Positions 17,147-25,640 of a stretch of DNA of 64,000 bases are shown piece by piece; position 1 is the first letter of the stretch, and every line of letters starts with the position of its first letter. The DNA is from Sva-07 sp963829585 (lineage in GTDB: Bacteria; Actinomycetota; Acidimicrobiia; Acidimicrobiales; Ilumatobacteraceae), in contig CAWHJD010000028.1 in the NCBI GenBank assembly GCA_963829585.1, forward strand, positions 62,001-126,000. Direction: 5' to 3'. The notes beneath the pieces are model-generated. The model had not been told where the DNA came from. It did not search any database and saw only the letters and a list, made by a program, of their open reading frames with translations. Made by a program: the position numbers and the translations under genes.

Positions 17147-18922
17147 GTGCTTCGGATGTCGACCCTGTTCCTGCGGACCCTTCGAGACGATCCGGCCGAT
17201 GCCGAAGTCGCCAGTCACCGCCTGCTGGTGCGGGCCGGCTACATCCGCCGGGCTGCTCCCGGGGGGTTCTCGTGGCTGCCACTCGGATGGCTCGTCTACC
17301 GCAACGTCGAACGCATCGTTCGCGAGGAGATGGACGCCGCCGGTTTCCAGGAAGTGCACTTCCCGGCCCTGCTGCCCCGCGAGCCCTACGAGGCGACCGG
17401 GCGTTGGACCGAGTACGGCGACAACCTGTTCCGCCTCCAGGACCGCAAGGGCGCCGATTTCCTGCTCGCACCGACCCACGAGGAGATGTTCACGCTGCTC
17501 GTGAAGGACATCTGCGGGTCGTACAAGGACCTCCCGCTGTCGCTCTATCAGATACAGACCAAGTATCGCGACGAGGCCCGTCCGCGCGCCGGTCTGCTGC
17601 GGGGGCGCGAGTTCGTGATGAAGGACTCGTACAGCTTCGATCTCGACGACGCGGGTCTGCAGGCGTCGTACGACGCTCATCGAGCTGCCTACGTCTCGCT
17701 GTTCGACCGGCTCGGATTGCCGTACGTGATCGTGTCCGCGATGTCGGGCGCGATGGGCGGGTCGGCATCCGAGGAGTTCCTGGCACCCATGGAGGTCGGC
17801 GAGGACACCTTCATCAGGTGCACGTCGTGCGACTACGCCGCCAATGTCGAGGCCGTCGTGACACCCGCTCCCCCGGCGATCCCGTTCGACGGGTTGCCGC
17901 AAGCGATCGTGCACCACACGCCGGGCACCCCGACCATCGCGACGCTCGTCGAATGGGTCAATTCCGATGCCGAACTGCGCCATCCCGAGCGCGACTGGAC
18001 CGCTGCAGACACACTCAAGAACGTCGTGGTGAAGCTCCGCCACCCCGACGGCACGATCGAGCCCCTGGCGATCGGGGTACCGGGCGACCGCGAGGTCGAC
18101 ATGAAGCGACTCGAAGCGCAGGTCGCGCCCGCCGAGCCCGAACCGTTCGACGAGGACGACTTCGCCGGCCACCCGTCCCTGGTCAAGGGCTACATCGGCC
18201 CCGGCGCGCTCGGTGTCGAGAACGCGTCGGGCATCCGGTACCTCGTCGACCCGCGCGTCGTCGACGGAACCGCATGGATCACCGGCGCCGACAAGCGGGA
18301 CCATCATGTGATCGACCTCGTGGCGGGACGCGACTTCACGCCGGACGGCACCATCGAGGCGGCCGAGATCCGTGACGGCGACGTCTGCCCCATGTGCGCG
18401 TCCGCGGTCGAGATCGCCCGCGGCATCGAGATCGGGCACATCTTCCAGCTCGGCCGCAAGTACGCCGAGGCTCTGGGTCTCTCCGTCCAGGACGAGAACG
18501 GCAAGCCGGTCACGCCCACGATGGGTTCCTACGGCGTGGGTGTCACCCGGGCGCTGGCTGCGATCGCCGAAGCCGGCCACGACGACATCGGTCTCGTGTG
18601 GCCCCGTGAGATCGCACCCGCCGACGTCCACATCGTGGTGGCCGGCAAGCTCGACGGTCCGCAGTTCCCCGCCGGCGAACAACTCGCCGCGGATCTCGAA
18701 GCGGCCGGACTGCGCGTCCTGCTGGACGATCGCTACGGGCCCTCACCCGGCGTGAAGTTCAAGGACGCCGAACTGATCGGGATCCCGACGATCGCCGTCG
18801 TCGGTCGCGGCGTCGCCGACGAGGAGAACCCGACCATCGAGGTCAAGGACCGCAAGACCGGCGACCGCGAAGACATCGCCCTCGCCGACGTCGTCGCCCA
18901 CCTCGTCGCCACCTGCCGCTGA
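17147..18922 (+). CDS. proS: Prolyl-tRNA synthetase, bacterial type
   Basis: ProS charges tRNA-Pro. The 591-residue class II enzyme has motif 2 in YRDEARPRAGLLRGREF, motif 3 in TMGSYGVGVTRALAAI, and a C-terminal anticodon-binding domain (VHIVVAG onward). Between motifs 2 and 3 (about residues 225-400) is the YbaK-like editing insertion typical of the bacterial type, with LKNVVVKLRHPDG. It is divergent from the rimP operon. Confidence 0.97.
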   Translation: MLRMSTLFLRTLRDDPADAEVASHRLLVRAGYIRRAAPGGFSWLPLGWLVYRNVERIVREEMDAAGFQEVHFPALLPREPYEATGRWTEYGDNLFRLQDRKGADFLLAPTHEEMFTLLVKDICGSYKDLPLSLYQIQTKYRDEARPRAGLLRGREFVMKDSYSFDLDDAGLQASYDAHRAAYVSLFDRLGLPYVIVSAMSGAMGGSASEEFLAPMEVGEDTFIRCTSCDYAANVEAVVTPAPPAIPFDGLPQAIVHHTPGTPTIATLVEWVNSDAELRHPERDWTAADTLKNVVVKLRHPDGTIEPLAIGVPGDREVDMKRLEAQVAPAEPEPFDEDDFAGHPSLVKGYIGPGALGVENASGIRYLVDPRVVDGTAWITGADKRDHHVIDLVAGRDFTPDGTIEAAEIRDGDVCPMCASAVEIARGIEIGHIFQLGRKYAEALGLSVQDENGKPVTPTMGSYGVGVTRALAAIAEAGHDDIGLVWPREIAPADVHIVVAGKLDGPQFPAGEQLAADLEAAGLRVLLDDRYGPSPGVKFKDAELIGIPTIAVVGRGVADEENPTIEVKDRKTGDREDIALADVVAHLVATCR

Positions 18923-18952
18923 CCCACCTCAGCACGACCCCACTCCAACGCC

Positions 18953-19001
18953 GAAATTCTCCTCCGGGTGCGCGCTGAGCGCGCACTCCCAGGAGAATTT
19001 C
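18953..19001. terminator. Long hairpin between convergent proS and MaoC genes
   Basis: The outer arms GAAATTCTCCT/AGGAGAATTTC (11 bp) enclose a second stem GTGCGCGCT/AGCGCGCAC, with only a 4-base mismatched bulge on each side. The symmetry and convergent position suggest a bidirectional terminator. Confidence 0.7.
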
Positions 19002-19046
19002 CGGGTTGGGCGGGGTTGGCGGGTTGGGTGGGGTTGGCGCGTTGGG

Positions 19047-19904
19047 TCAGGAGTGGCGCAGGAGGCCTTGGTCGATGACGACGCGTTCGGTGCTGGGGTC
19101 GTCGGGGTCGACGGCGGTGGTGGTGAAGAGGGTCTCGCCCGACTCGCCCGACCACATCTTGACGGTGAGGGAGTCGCCGGGGAGGACCGGCGCCGCGAAG
19201 CGGGCCTCGATGTGCCCGAAGCGGGCGGGGTCGCTCCCACAGACCGTGTGGAGCAACGCCCGACCGGTGAAGCCGTAGCTGCACAGGCCGTGGAGGATCG
19301 GGCGGTCGAAACCACCGATCGCCGCGAACGCCGGGTCGGTGTGCAGCGGGTTGCGGTCGCCGGAGAGCCGGTACACGAAGGCCTGGTCACGCAACGTGGG
19401 GTACGTGACGACATGATCCGGATCGCGCTCGGGCGGCACGTTCTTCGGCCCCGACGGCCCGCGATCGCCACCCCAGCCACCTTCGCCACGGATGAACGCC
19501 GACGACGTGGTCGTGTACAGCGGGGAGCCGTCCATCACGGCGTTCGTCTCGGTCACCACGACGGCCGCGGACCCCTTGTCGTACATCGCGACGAGCTCGC
19601 TCGTGAGCGTCACGGTGCCCTCGACGGGGATCGGTCGGTGCAACGTCACGGCCTGCTGGCCGTGCACGAGCAGTGCCGGGTTGAAGGTGCCGATGTCGCG
19701 CATGGCCGAGCCCTTGCCCCAGCCGATCACGACCGGGAAGGTCGGGAACACCTGCTGATCGACGCCGCTGGTGTTCTCGGTACTGAACGCCAACTCGTTC
19801 TGGCCGGCTCCGATCCCGACGGCATAGAGCAGCGCGTCCTTGGAGTTCCAGCTGGCGTCGACGGGATCGCTCTTCGATCCGACGGCTTCGGGATTCAATG
19901 GCAT
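19047..19904 (-). CDS. MaoC-family (R)-specific enoyl-CoA hydratase, double hotdog
   Basis: The 285-residue protein has the hydratase-2 signature YRLSGDRNPLHTDP (about residues 176-189), with catalytic Asp and His, followed by GFDRPILHGLCSYG. The N-terminal half is a second, non-catalytic hotdog. Relatives hydrate 2-enoyl-CoA esters of fatty acids or sterol side chains. It lies 36 bases downstream of an SDR resembling peroxisomal 3-hydroxyacyl-CoA dehydrogenase, so the two probably do consecutive beta-oxidation steps. The substrate is unknown. Confidence 0.9.
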   Translation of the reverse strand: MPLNPEAVGSKSDPVDASWNSKDALLYAVGIGAGQNELAFSTENTSGVDQQVFPTFPVVIGWGKGSAMRDIGTFNPALLVHGQQAVTLHRPIPVEGTVTLTSELVAMYDKGSAAVVVTETNAVMDGSPLYTTTSSAFIRGEGGWGGDRGPSGPKNVPPERDPDHVVTYPTLRDQAFVYRLSGDRNPLHTDPAFAAIGGFDRPILHGLCSYGFTGRALLHTVCGSDPARFGHIEARFAAPVLPGDSLTVKMWSGESGETLFTTTAVDPDDPSTERVVIDQGLLRHS

Positions 19905-19940
19905 GTCATCTCGCTTTCGTTGAACCGACAGGTGTGGTGA

Positions 19941-20867
19941 TCAGGAGTCGAGCATCGTCTGGGGCCAGCCACCGGGCTCGCCGTTCATGCCCGAGTTCGG
20001 TCGGGCGCCGGCGAGCAACTGCTCGACGACCGGGCCGATCTTCGTCGGGTCGTCGACGGGCGTGGTCGACGGACCGCGCACCCACCCCTCGGCGACTGCG
20101 AGGATCTGACCGGATGCCTCGAACACCCGCCCTGTGACGTGGGCCGATTCGGGCGAACAGAGCCAGGTGACGATCGGTGCGATCCAGTGGGGCGCCCGAG
20201 CCTCGCGGGCCTCGTCGGTCTCGGGAGCCGGGCCGAGACCCTCGGTCATCCGGGTGAGCGCCACCGGGCCGACCGCGTTGACCGTCACGCCGTAGCGGGC
20301 CACTTCGAGCGCGACGATGTTCGTGAACGCGGCGATCCCCGCCTTCGCGGCGCCGTAGTTCGCCTGGCCGGGGTTGCCGTAGATGCCCGACACCGAGGTG
20401 GTGTTGACGATCCGGCCGCTGACCGGCTCGCCTGCCTTTGCCCGCTCCCGCCAGTAGGCAACCGCCCACCGCGACGGGGCGAAGGTGCCCTTGAGGTGCA
20501 CGTTGATGACCGAGTCCCACTCCTCCTCCGTCATGTTGGCCAGCACGCGGTCGCGCAGGATGCCCGCGTTGTTGACGAGCGCGTGGAGGTCACCGAACGT
20601 CTCGATGGCGGTGTTGATCATCCGCTGGGCGCCCTCCCAGTCGGCCACGTTGTCGCCGTTGGCGATCGCCTCGCCACCCATCGCGACGATCTCGTTGACC
20701 ACCTGCTGGGCCGGCGAGATGTCGCCACCACTGCCGTCGACGTTGCCGCCGAGGTCGTTCACGACCACCTTGGCGCCGTGGCGGGCGAGGCTCAGCGCGT
20801 GCTCGCGCCCGATTCCGCGTCCCGCTCCCGTGACGATCGCAACTCGACCCTCGCACAAACCACTCAT
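19941..20867 (-). CDS. SDR-family 3-hydroxyacyl-CoA dehydrogenase, HSD17B4-like
   Basis: The 308-residue SDR has TGAGRGIG (cofactor loop), VVNDLGGNVDGSG (typical of the multifunctional enzyme type-2 dehydrogenase domain), NNAGI, catalytic Ser in TTSVSG, and YGAAK. ATG 20867 was chosen because AAAGGAAG lies 5 bases before it; the longer reading to 20882 covers that site. It forms an operon with the MaoC hydratase. An (R)-3-hydroxyacyl-CoA substrate is inferred from family resemblance. Confidence 0.9.
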   Translation of the reverse strand: MSGLCEGRVAIVTGAGRGIGREHALSLARHGAKVVVNDLGGNVDGSGGDISPAQQVVNEIVAMGGEAIANGDNVADWEGAQRMINTAIETFGDLHALVNNAGILRDRVLANMTEEEWDSVINVHLKGTFAPSRWAVAYWRERAKAGEPVSGRIVNTTSVSGIYGNPGQANYGAAKAGIAAFTNIVALEVARYGVTVNAVGPVALTRMTEGLGPAPETDEAREARAPHWIAPIVTWLCSPESAHVTGRVFEASGQILAVAEGWVRGPSTTPVDDPTKIGPVVEQLLAGARPNSGMNGEPGGWPQTMLDS

Positions 20868-20937
20868 CGATCTTCCTTTCACCGGCCTCGCCCGATCAGG
20901 CGGCGACGCCGGGAACGGCCGTCGCTGTGCGGCATCG

Positions 20938-20943
20938 TAGAGT
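20938..20943 (+). promoter_or_regulatory. -10 box TAGAGT of the amidase gene
   Basis: It lies 7 bases before GTG 20951 and decides that start over 20927. Confidence 0.5.
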
Positions 20944-20950
20944 CACCCTC

Positions 20951-21745
20951 GTGTGCGGCTGCCAGCGGACGAGACGCGAACTCCTCGTCGGCGCACTCGG
21001 AGCAGCTGCGCTCGGGTTGAGCGCCTGCGCCCGATCGACGTCCACCTCAGCCGCCCAACTCCCACCCGTCGCGTCCCTCACGTCGATCGAGGTCGCTCCC
21101 GGCCTGCGAATCCACCCACGCAGCGACTGGGGAGCCGATCTGCCGCCGAAGGGCGCCATCGGCCCCGAAGACGTGAAGTTCCTCCTGGTCCACCACACCG
21201 CATCCAGCAACGTGGTGCCCGACCCACGCGAAGTGATCCGTCAGACCTACGCGTTCCAGACCGGGCCGAGCAAGCGATGGCCCGACATCTGCTACCACTT
21301 CATGATCGGGCCCGACGGCTCGGTCTGGGAGACCCGGGCCGGTTCGCTGGCCGGTCCCGTGGTGGCCGATGCGACAGGCGGTAACCAGGGGTTCGGTCAG
21401 CTGGTGTGCCTCATCGGTGACTTCACGGTGCAGCCGCCGACACCGGCCGCCCAGGACTCGTTGCTCCGCACGTTGATCTTCCTCGCCGACCGCTACGGCA
21501 TCGACACCGACCCTCTTGCCACGGCGACCTTCGTGTCGAGAGGATCGGACAAGTTCCCGGCGGGCAGCACGATCACGACACCGACGATCTCCGGACATCG
21601 TGACGTGACGTACACCGCATGTCCCGGCGACGTGGGCTACACCTTGCTCGGCGGCTGGCGCAGCCGGGTACACGCCACCCGTCTCATGCGCTCGGATCCC
21701 GGCCCCGTCAAACGCGCCGTCCGCCTGAACACCCATCTCACCTGA
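20951..21745 (+). CDS. Exported amidase_2/PGRP-domain lipoprotein
   Basis: The 264-residue protein has a twin-arginine-like signal (RTRRELLVGALGAAALGLSAC) ending in a lipobox Cys, so Tat export and lipidation are likely. The amidase_2 (peptidoglycan-recognition) fold shows the zinc ligands: His in LLVHHTASSN, and His and Cys in SGHRDVTYTACPGD. YHFMIGPDGSVWE is also present. It should cleave the MurNAc-L-Ala bond of peptidoglycan. GTG 20951 is supported by a TAGAGT box 7 bases upstream. It is followed by an intergenic region rich in inverted repeats. Confidence 0.88.
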   Translation: MCGCQRTRRELLVGALGAAALGLSACARSTSTSAAQLPPVASLTSIEVAPGLRIHPRSDWGADLPPKGAIGPEDVKFLLVHHTASSNVVPDPREVIRQTYAFQTGPSKRWPDICYHFMIGPDGSVWETRAGSLAGPVVADATGGNQGFGQLVCLIGDFTVQPPTPAAQDSLLRTLIFLADRYGIDTDPLATATFVSRGSDKFPAGSTITTPTISGHRDVTYTACPGDVGYTLLGGWRSRVHATRLMRSDPGPVKRAVRLNTHLT

Positions 21746-21752
21746 TCCGGCT

Positions 21753-21824
21753 CACCCACCCGCAAACGTTCGCCGATTCGGTGCACGCAGTGCACATTCG
21801 GGCGCACATTTCGGGGGGTGGGTG
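21753..21824. repeat. Nested inverted repeats between the amidase and reductase genes
   Basis: CACCCACCC (21753-21761) is mirrored by GGGTGGGTG (21816-21824). In the centre, GTGCAC-GCA-GTGCAC (21781-21795) forms a second palindrome. The layout could be a terminator for the amidase or an operator for the next gene. Confidence 0.45.
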
Positions 21825-21849
21825 TGGTCCCCCGCCGGATGACCGGTCG

Positions 21850-21855
21850 TAGCCT
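21850..21855 (+). promoter_or_regulatory. -10 box TAGCCT of the reductase gene
   Basis: It lies 7 bases before GTG 21863 and overrides the longer reading from 21818. Confidence 0.5.
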
Positions 21856-21862
21856 GGCCGCC

Positions 21863-23098
21863 GTGACCGTGCCCGAACCTTCGACGACGAGCCATCTGCA
21901 TGCCGACGTGGTCGTCGTGGGTGCCGGGCCGGCGGGAACGGCGGCGGCGATCGAACTGCGACGAGCCGGCCGATCGGTGATCGTGATCGACAAGGCGGTG
22001 TTCCCGCGCGACAAGTGCTGCGGCGACGGTCTGACGACGCTCGCACTGCGAGAACTCGACCATCTGGGGCTCGATCCCGGCACGATCGTCGACTGGTTCG
22101 ACGTTCGCGATGCGGTCATCCGGTCGCCGAGCGGCCGCGAGGTCGTCGTCTCGATGCCGACGACCGGGAAGTACTCCGCCGTCGCACCGCGCCTCCAGCT
22201 CGACGACGCGCTCGTGCAACTCGCCCGCACCCACGGCGCCGACGTGCGCGACGGCCACGGATTCGAACGTCTCGTCGAGCATCCCGACCGTGTGACCGTG
22301 TTCGCCGAGGGCCTCGAGATCGACACCCGGTACGTCGTGGCCGCCGACGGCATGTGGAGTCCGGTGCGCAAGGCACTCGGCGTCAACGAACCCGGCTATC
22401 TCGGCGAGTGGCACGGCTTCCGTCAGTACGGACGCAACGTCACCGGCGCAGCGAGCGAGCAGCTGCACGTGTGGTTCGAGCCCGACCTGCTCCCCGGATA
22501 CGCATGGTCCTTCCCGCTGCCCGACGGTCGGGTCAACATCGGCTTCGGCGTCCTTCGCGAAGCCGGTCGCAAGGGCCAGGCGATGAAGGAACTCTGGATC
22601 GACCTGCTGCAGCGGCCGCACATCGTCGAGGCGCTCGGCGCGGGGTTCGAGCTGGAGCAACGCCACGCGGCGTGGCCGATCCCGGCACGCATCGACGAGG
22701 CGGTCCTCACTTCCGGCCGCATCCTCTTCACCGGTGACGCTGCCATGGCCACCGACGTGATGACCGGGGAAGGCATCGGCCAGGCCCTCCTCACGGGGCG
22801 CCTCGCCGCCCAAGCTCTCATCGCAGCCGGGGCGACCAGACCCGACGACGCCGCACGCCTGTACCGGGCGAGCGTGCGCCATCACCTGGTCGCCGATCAT
22901 CGGATGTCGCTCGCTCTCGGCTCGGTGCTCGCCAAGCCGTGGGGAGCCCGCGGCGCCATCCGCGTCGTGGCCGCGAGCGGCTCGTGGGGCAAGCGGAACT
23001 TCGCCCGCTGGATGTTCGAGGACGAGCCTCGCGCCCTGTTGATCACTCCGAGCCGTTGGCACCGCGGGTTCCTGGCACGGCCCGGCGCCTACGTCTGA
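21863..23098 (+). CDS. Geranylgeranyl reductase-family flavoprotein (menaquinone reductase-like)
   Basis: The 411-residue FAD enzyme has the Rossmann loop VVVGAGPAGTAAAIEL, the GGR motif FPRDKCCGDGLT and the FAD-ribityl motif FTGDAAMATDVMTGEGIG. Family members saturate isoprenoid double bonds; the actinobacterial branch includes MenJ, which reduces one bond in the menaquinone tail. That role fits but is inferred. No signal peptide is seen; association with the membrane face is likely for a lipid substrate. Confidence 0.88.
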   Translation: MTVPEPSTTSHLHADVVVVGAGPAGTAAAIELRRAGRSVIVIDKAVFPRDKCCGDGLTTLALRELDHLGLDPGTIVDWFDVRDAVIRSPSGREVVVSMPTTGKYSAVAPRLQLDDALVQLARTHGADVRDGHGFERLVEHPDRVTVFAEGLEIDTRYVVAADGMWSPVRKALGVNEPGYLGEWHGFRQYGRNVTGAASEQLHVWFEPDLLPGYAWSFPLPDGRVNIGFGVLREAGRKGQAMKELWIDLLQRPHIVEALGAGFELEQRHAAWPIPARIDEAVLTSGRILFTGDAAMATDVMTGEGIGQALLTGRLAAQALIAAGATRPDDAARLYRASVRHHLVADHRMSLALGSVLAKPWGARGAIRVVAASGSWGKRNFARWMFEDEPRALLITPSRWHRGFLARPGAYV

Positions 23099-23143
23099 TC
23101 CCGCCGACCAATCGTTCGGACCCGGGCGGGCGACACCCGAGGT

Positions 23144-23476
23144 TCAGTCGTCGGCATTCCCCGGTGGCGGCGCCCAGAAGTCGACGTCGTCGACCGACCC
23201 GAAGATGCCGTCGACGTCGATGTCGGTGGGTTCACCGGACGATTCGATCTCGATCACGATGTCGTCCTGTTCGCGCGGACCCTCGTAGATGTCTCGCAGG
23301 CCGATCATCGCACCGGCCGCCGCCGCTCCGAGGATTCCGCCCTTGCGACGCCCGGCCCGGATCATCGACAGGCGGTACGCGGCGGCCCGCTCCTCGGCCT
23401 CGATCCGCTCGACGTCGATCTCGAGATCGCGGGCGAGCCGAGCGACGGGATCGTCGGGGACGTGATCGTCGGTCAC
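23144..23476 (-). CDS. Hypothetical acidic protein
   Basis: The 110-residue protein is not recognised. Residues 1-40 are helical and acidic (DDPVARLARDLEIDVERIEAEE). A short Gly/Ala-rich hydrophobic stretch (GGILGAAAAGAMIGL, about 46-60) follows, then an acidic Asp/Ile-rich tail. The product may be weakly membrane-associated. A TAACCT box lies 6 bases before its GTG and overlaps the end of the neighbouring exporter gene, so it has its own promoter. Codon use is like its neighbours. Confidence 0.7.
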   Translation of the reverse strand: MTDDHVPDDPVARLARDLEIDVERIEAEERAAAYRLSMIRAGRRKGGILGAAAAGAMIGLRDIYEGPREQDDIVIEIESSGEPTDIDVDGIFGSVDDVDFWAPPPGNADD

Positions 23477-23480
23477 ACGG

Positions 23481-24545
23481 TCAGGTTATTGCGATCGCCG
23501 CCAGGAGCGCAGCCCCTGCGACCAGAACCCAGGAGGCCAGCCCGAGCACCATCGGGCGGCCGCCCAGCCGCCGCAGGCGGGCCACCTGGACGCTGGCGCC
23601 GAGCCCGAACATGCCGGCCGTCAGGAAGATCTGTTCGGCGTTCTTCGCCCGCAACAGCTGCTCCGGCGACAACCAGCCCGTGGCCCGCAGGCAGATCGCT
23701 GCGAGGAATCCGGCGACGAACAGCGGCACGAGCGGCACGTGCACGTCGGGTGCGGTGCCGTCGCCATCCTCGCCGCCGGCCTGCTGCGCCGTTCGTCGGC
23801 GACGGCTCGCGACGCCCACGCCGAAGACCATCGGTGCCAGCAGGATCACCCTCGTGAGCTTCACCAGGGTCGCCGGCGCCAGCGACGCCTCGGAGTACGC
23901 CGATGCCGTCGCCGTCACCTGGCCGACGTCGTGCACCCCGGCACCCACCCACGCCCCGAAGGTCAGATCGCTGAGGTTCATCAGGTGGCCGAGGAACGGC
24001 AGGACGAGGATCGACAGGGTGCCGCACAGCGTGACGAGTCCGATGGCGTACGCGGTCTCCTCCTCGTCGGCGGTCGAGAGCGGCGCCATCGCCGCCACGG
24101 CCGATGCCCCGCAGATCGAGTAGCCGGTCGCGACGAGCAGGCCGAGCCCTTCCGACAGGCCCATGAGACGAGCGAGCAACTGCACCCCGAAGAAGGTCAG
24201 CAGCACGACCACGACGACGGCGACGACCCCCTTCACCCCCAACTCGCGCATCTGGTCGAACGAGAGCCGCAACCCGAGCAACACGATGCCGATCCGCAGC
24301 AGCCGCTTGGCCGCGAATGCGACACCCGGTACGAAGGGGGCCGTCAACAGACCGACGTTGGCGAAGATCGCGCCGAGCACCACGCCGCCCACCAGCGGCG
24401 ACATCCCGATCATCCGGTCGAGCGCGAACGCGAGCATCACTGCGAGGCCGACGACCACAAGACCTGGAAGGTCGTTGCGTCTGACCAGCTCCACGACGAA
24501 CCATTGTGACAGCGTCGTGCGGTCGGAGCGCACATCCGCACTCAC
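23481..24545 (-). CDS. YeiH/UPF0324-family membrane protein (putative sulfate exporter)
   Basis: The 354-residue protein has about ten hydrophobic helices and the family landmarks ATGYSICGASAVAAMAP and FGAWVGAGVHDVGQV. GTG 24545 was chosen because GGAG lies 6 bases upstream and the longer frame enters the divergent MoxR gene. The family has been linked to sulfate or small-anion export, with limited experimental support. The start is 58 bases from the divergent MoxR start. Confidence 0.9.
   Translation of the reverse strand: MSADVRSDRTTLSQWFVVELVRRNDLPGLVVVGLAVMLAFALDRMIGMSPLVGGVVLGAIFANVGLLTAPFVPGVAFAAKRLLRIGIVLLGLRLSFDQMRELGVKGVVAVVVVVLLTFFGVQLLARLMGLSEGLGLLVATGYSICGASAVAAMAPLSTADEEETAYAIGLVTLCGTLSILVLPFLGHLMNLSDLTFGAWVGAGVHDVGQVTATASAYSEASLAPATLVKLTRVILLAPMVFGVGVASRRRRTAQQAGGEDGDGTAPDVHVPLVPLFVAGFLAAICLRATGWLSPEQLLRAKNAEQIFLTAGMFGLGASVQVARLRRLGGRPMVLGLASWVLVAGAALLAAIAIT
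23483..23488 (-). promoter_or_regulatory. -10 box TAACCT of the hypothetical gene
   Basis: It sits inside the last codons of the YeiH-like gene, 6 bases from GTG 23476. Confidence 0.45.
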
Positions 24546-24588
24546 CGAACTCCTACCAAGGCGCCACCCGGGCGCCAGGTGGTCCGGA

Positions 24589-24594
24589 TACCGT
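24589..24594 (+). promoter_or_regulatory. -10 box TACCGT of the MoxR operon
   Basis: It lies 9 bases before ATG 24604, in the 58-base divergent region. Confidence 0.4.
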
Positions 24595-24603
24595 CGGGCC
24601 GGA

Positions 24604-25638
24604 ATGAGCGACATGACGAGCGATTCCGGCGCCACCCAACCGGACGAACGGCAGACCGCCGAGACCTTCGAGAAGATCTTCTTCGAGCTCCGCAAGGTGA
24701 TGGTCGGTCAGACACGACTCCTCGAGCGGCTGCTCGTCGGCGTGCTGTGCCGCGGTCACTGTTTGCTGGAATCGGTCCCCGGACTGGCCAAGACGTTGGC
24801 CGCCGAGACGCTCGCCGACGTGGTCGGCGGATCGTTCTCACGCATCCAGTTCACGCCCGACCTCCTGCCGTCCGACATCACGGGGACGCGCATCTACCGT
24901 GGCAGCACCGAGTCGTTCGACGTCGAGTTCGGCCCGGTGTTCGTGAACTTCCTGCTCACCGACGAGATCAACCGGGCCCCCGCGAAAGTGCAGTCGGCCC
25001 TGCTCGAGGTGATGGCCGAACAGCAGGTCACCATCGGCGGCATCACGCACACCGTCCCCAAGCCGTTCTTCGTCGTCGCCACGCAGAACCCGATCGAGTC
25101 CGAGGGCGTGTACCAGCTGCCCGACGCTCAGCGCGACCGCTTCATGATGAAGATCGTCCTCGACTACCCGACACCCGACGAGGAGATGTTGATCATCGAC
25201 CGGATGAGCGTCAACGCCCCGGTGCCCGACCAGGTCATCACCCTCGACGAACTGATCATCCTGCAAGAGCGCGCCGACCGCGTGTTCGTCGATCGTTCGG
25301 TCTCGCAGTACGCCGTCGATCTCGTGCAGTGCACCCGCACGCCGGAGCGGTTCGGACTCGCCGACCTCTCGACGGTGATCGGGCTCGGCGCAAGTCCGAG
25401 AGCCTCGCTGAACCTGGTGCGTGGTGCGCGAGCGCTCGCGCTGTTGCGAGGACGCTCGTACGCGACACCGCAGGACGTGTTCGACCTCGCCCCCGAAGTG
25501 CTGCGGCACCGGTTGCTCCTCACCTACGACGCACTGGCGCGCGACATCACGACCGATCACGTCGTCCAGCGCGTCCTGTCCACCGTCCCCGCCACGTGGG
25601 TCTCCCCGAAGCCCAACGACGCGCACCACGCGAGCTGA
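24604..25638 (+). CDS. MoxR-family AAA+ ATPase
   Basis: The 344-residue ATPase has a Walker A variant (ESVPGLAKT), Walker B region NFLLTDEINRAPAKVQSALLE in parts, sensor motif VVATQNPIESEG and the arginine finger in LPDAQRDRF. MoxR proteins act as chaperones that activate partner proteins carrying vWA domains. Here a DUF58 protein and a vWA membrane protein follow with 2-base spacing and an ATGA overlap, making a compact operon. Confidence 0.95.
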   Translation: MSDMTSDSGATQPDERQTAETFEKIFFELRKVMVGQTRLLERLLVGVLCRGHCLLESVPGLAKTLAAETLADVVGGSFSRIQFTPDLLPSDITGTRIYRGSTESFDVEFGPVFVNFLLTDEINRAPAKVQSALLEVMAEQQVTIGGITHTVPKPFFVVATQNPIESEGVYQLPDAQRDRFMMKIVLDYPTPDEEMLIIDRMSVNAPVPDQVITLDELIILQERADRVFVDRSVSQYAVDLVQCTRTPERFGLADLSTVIGLGASPRASLNLVRGARALALLRGRSYATPQDVFDLAPEVLRHRLLLTYDALARDITTDHVVQRVLSTVPATWVSPKPNDAHHAS

Positions 25639-25640
25639 CG

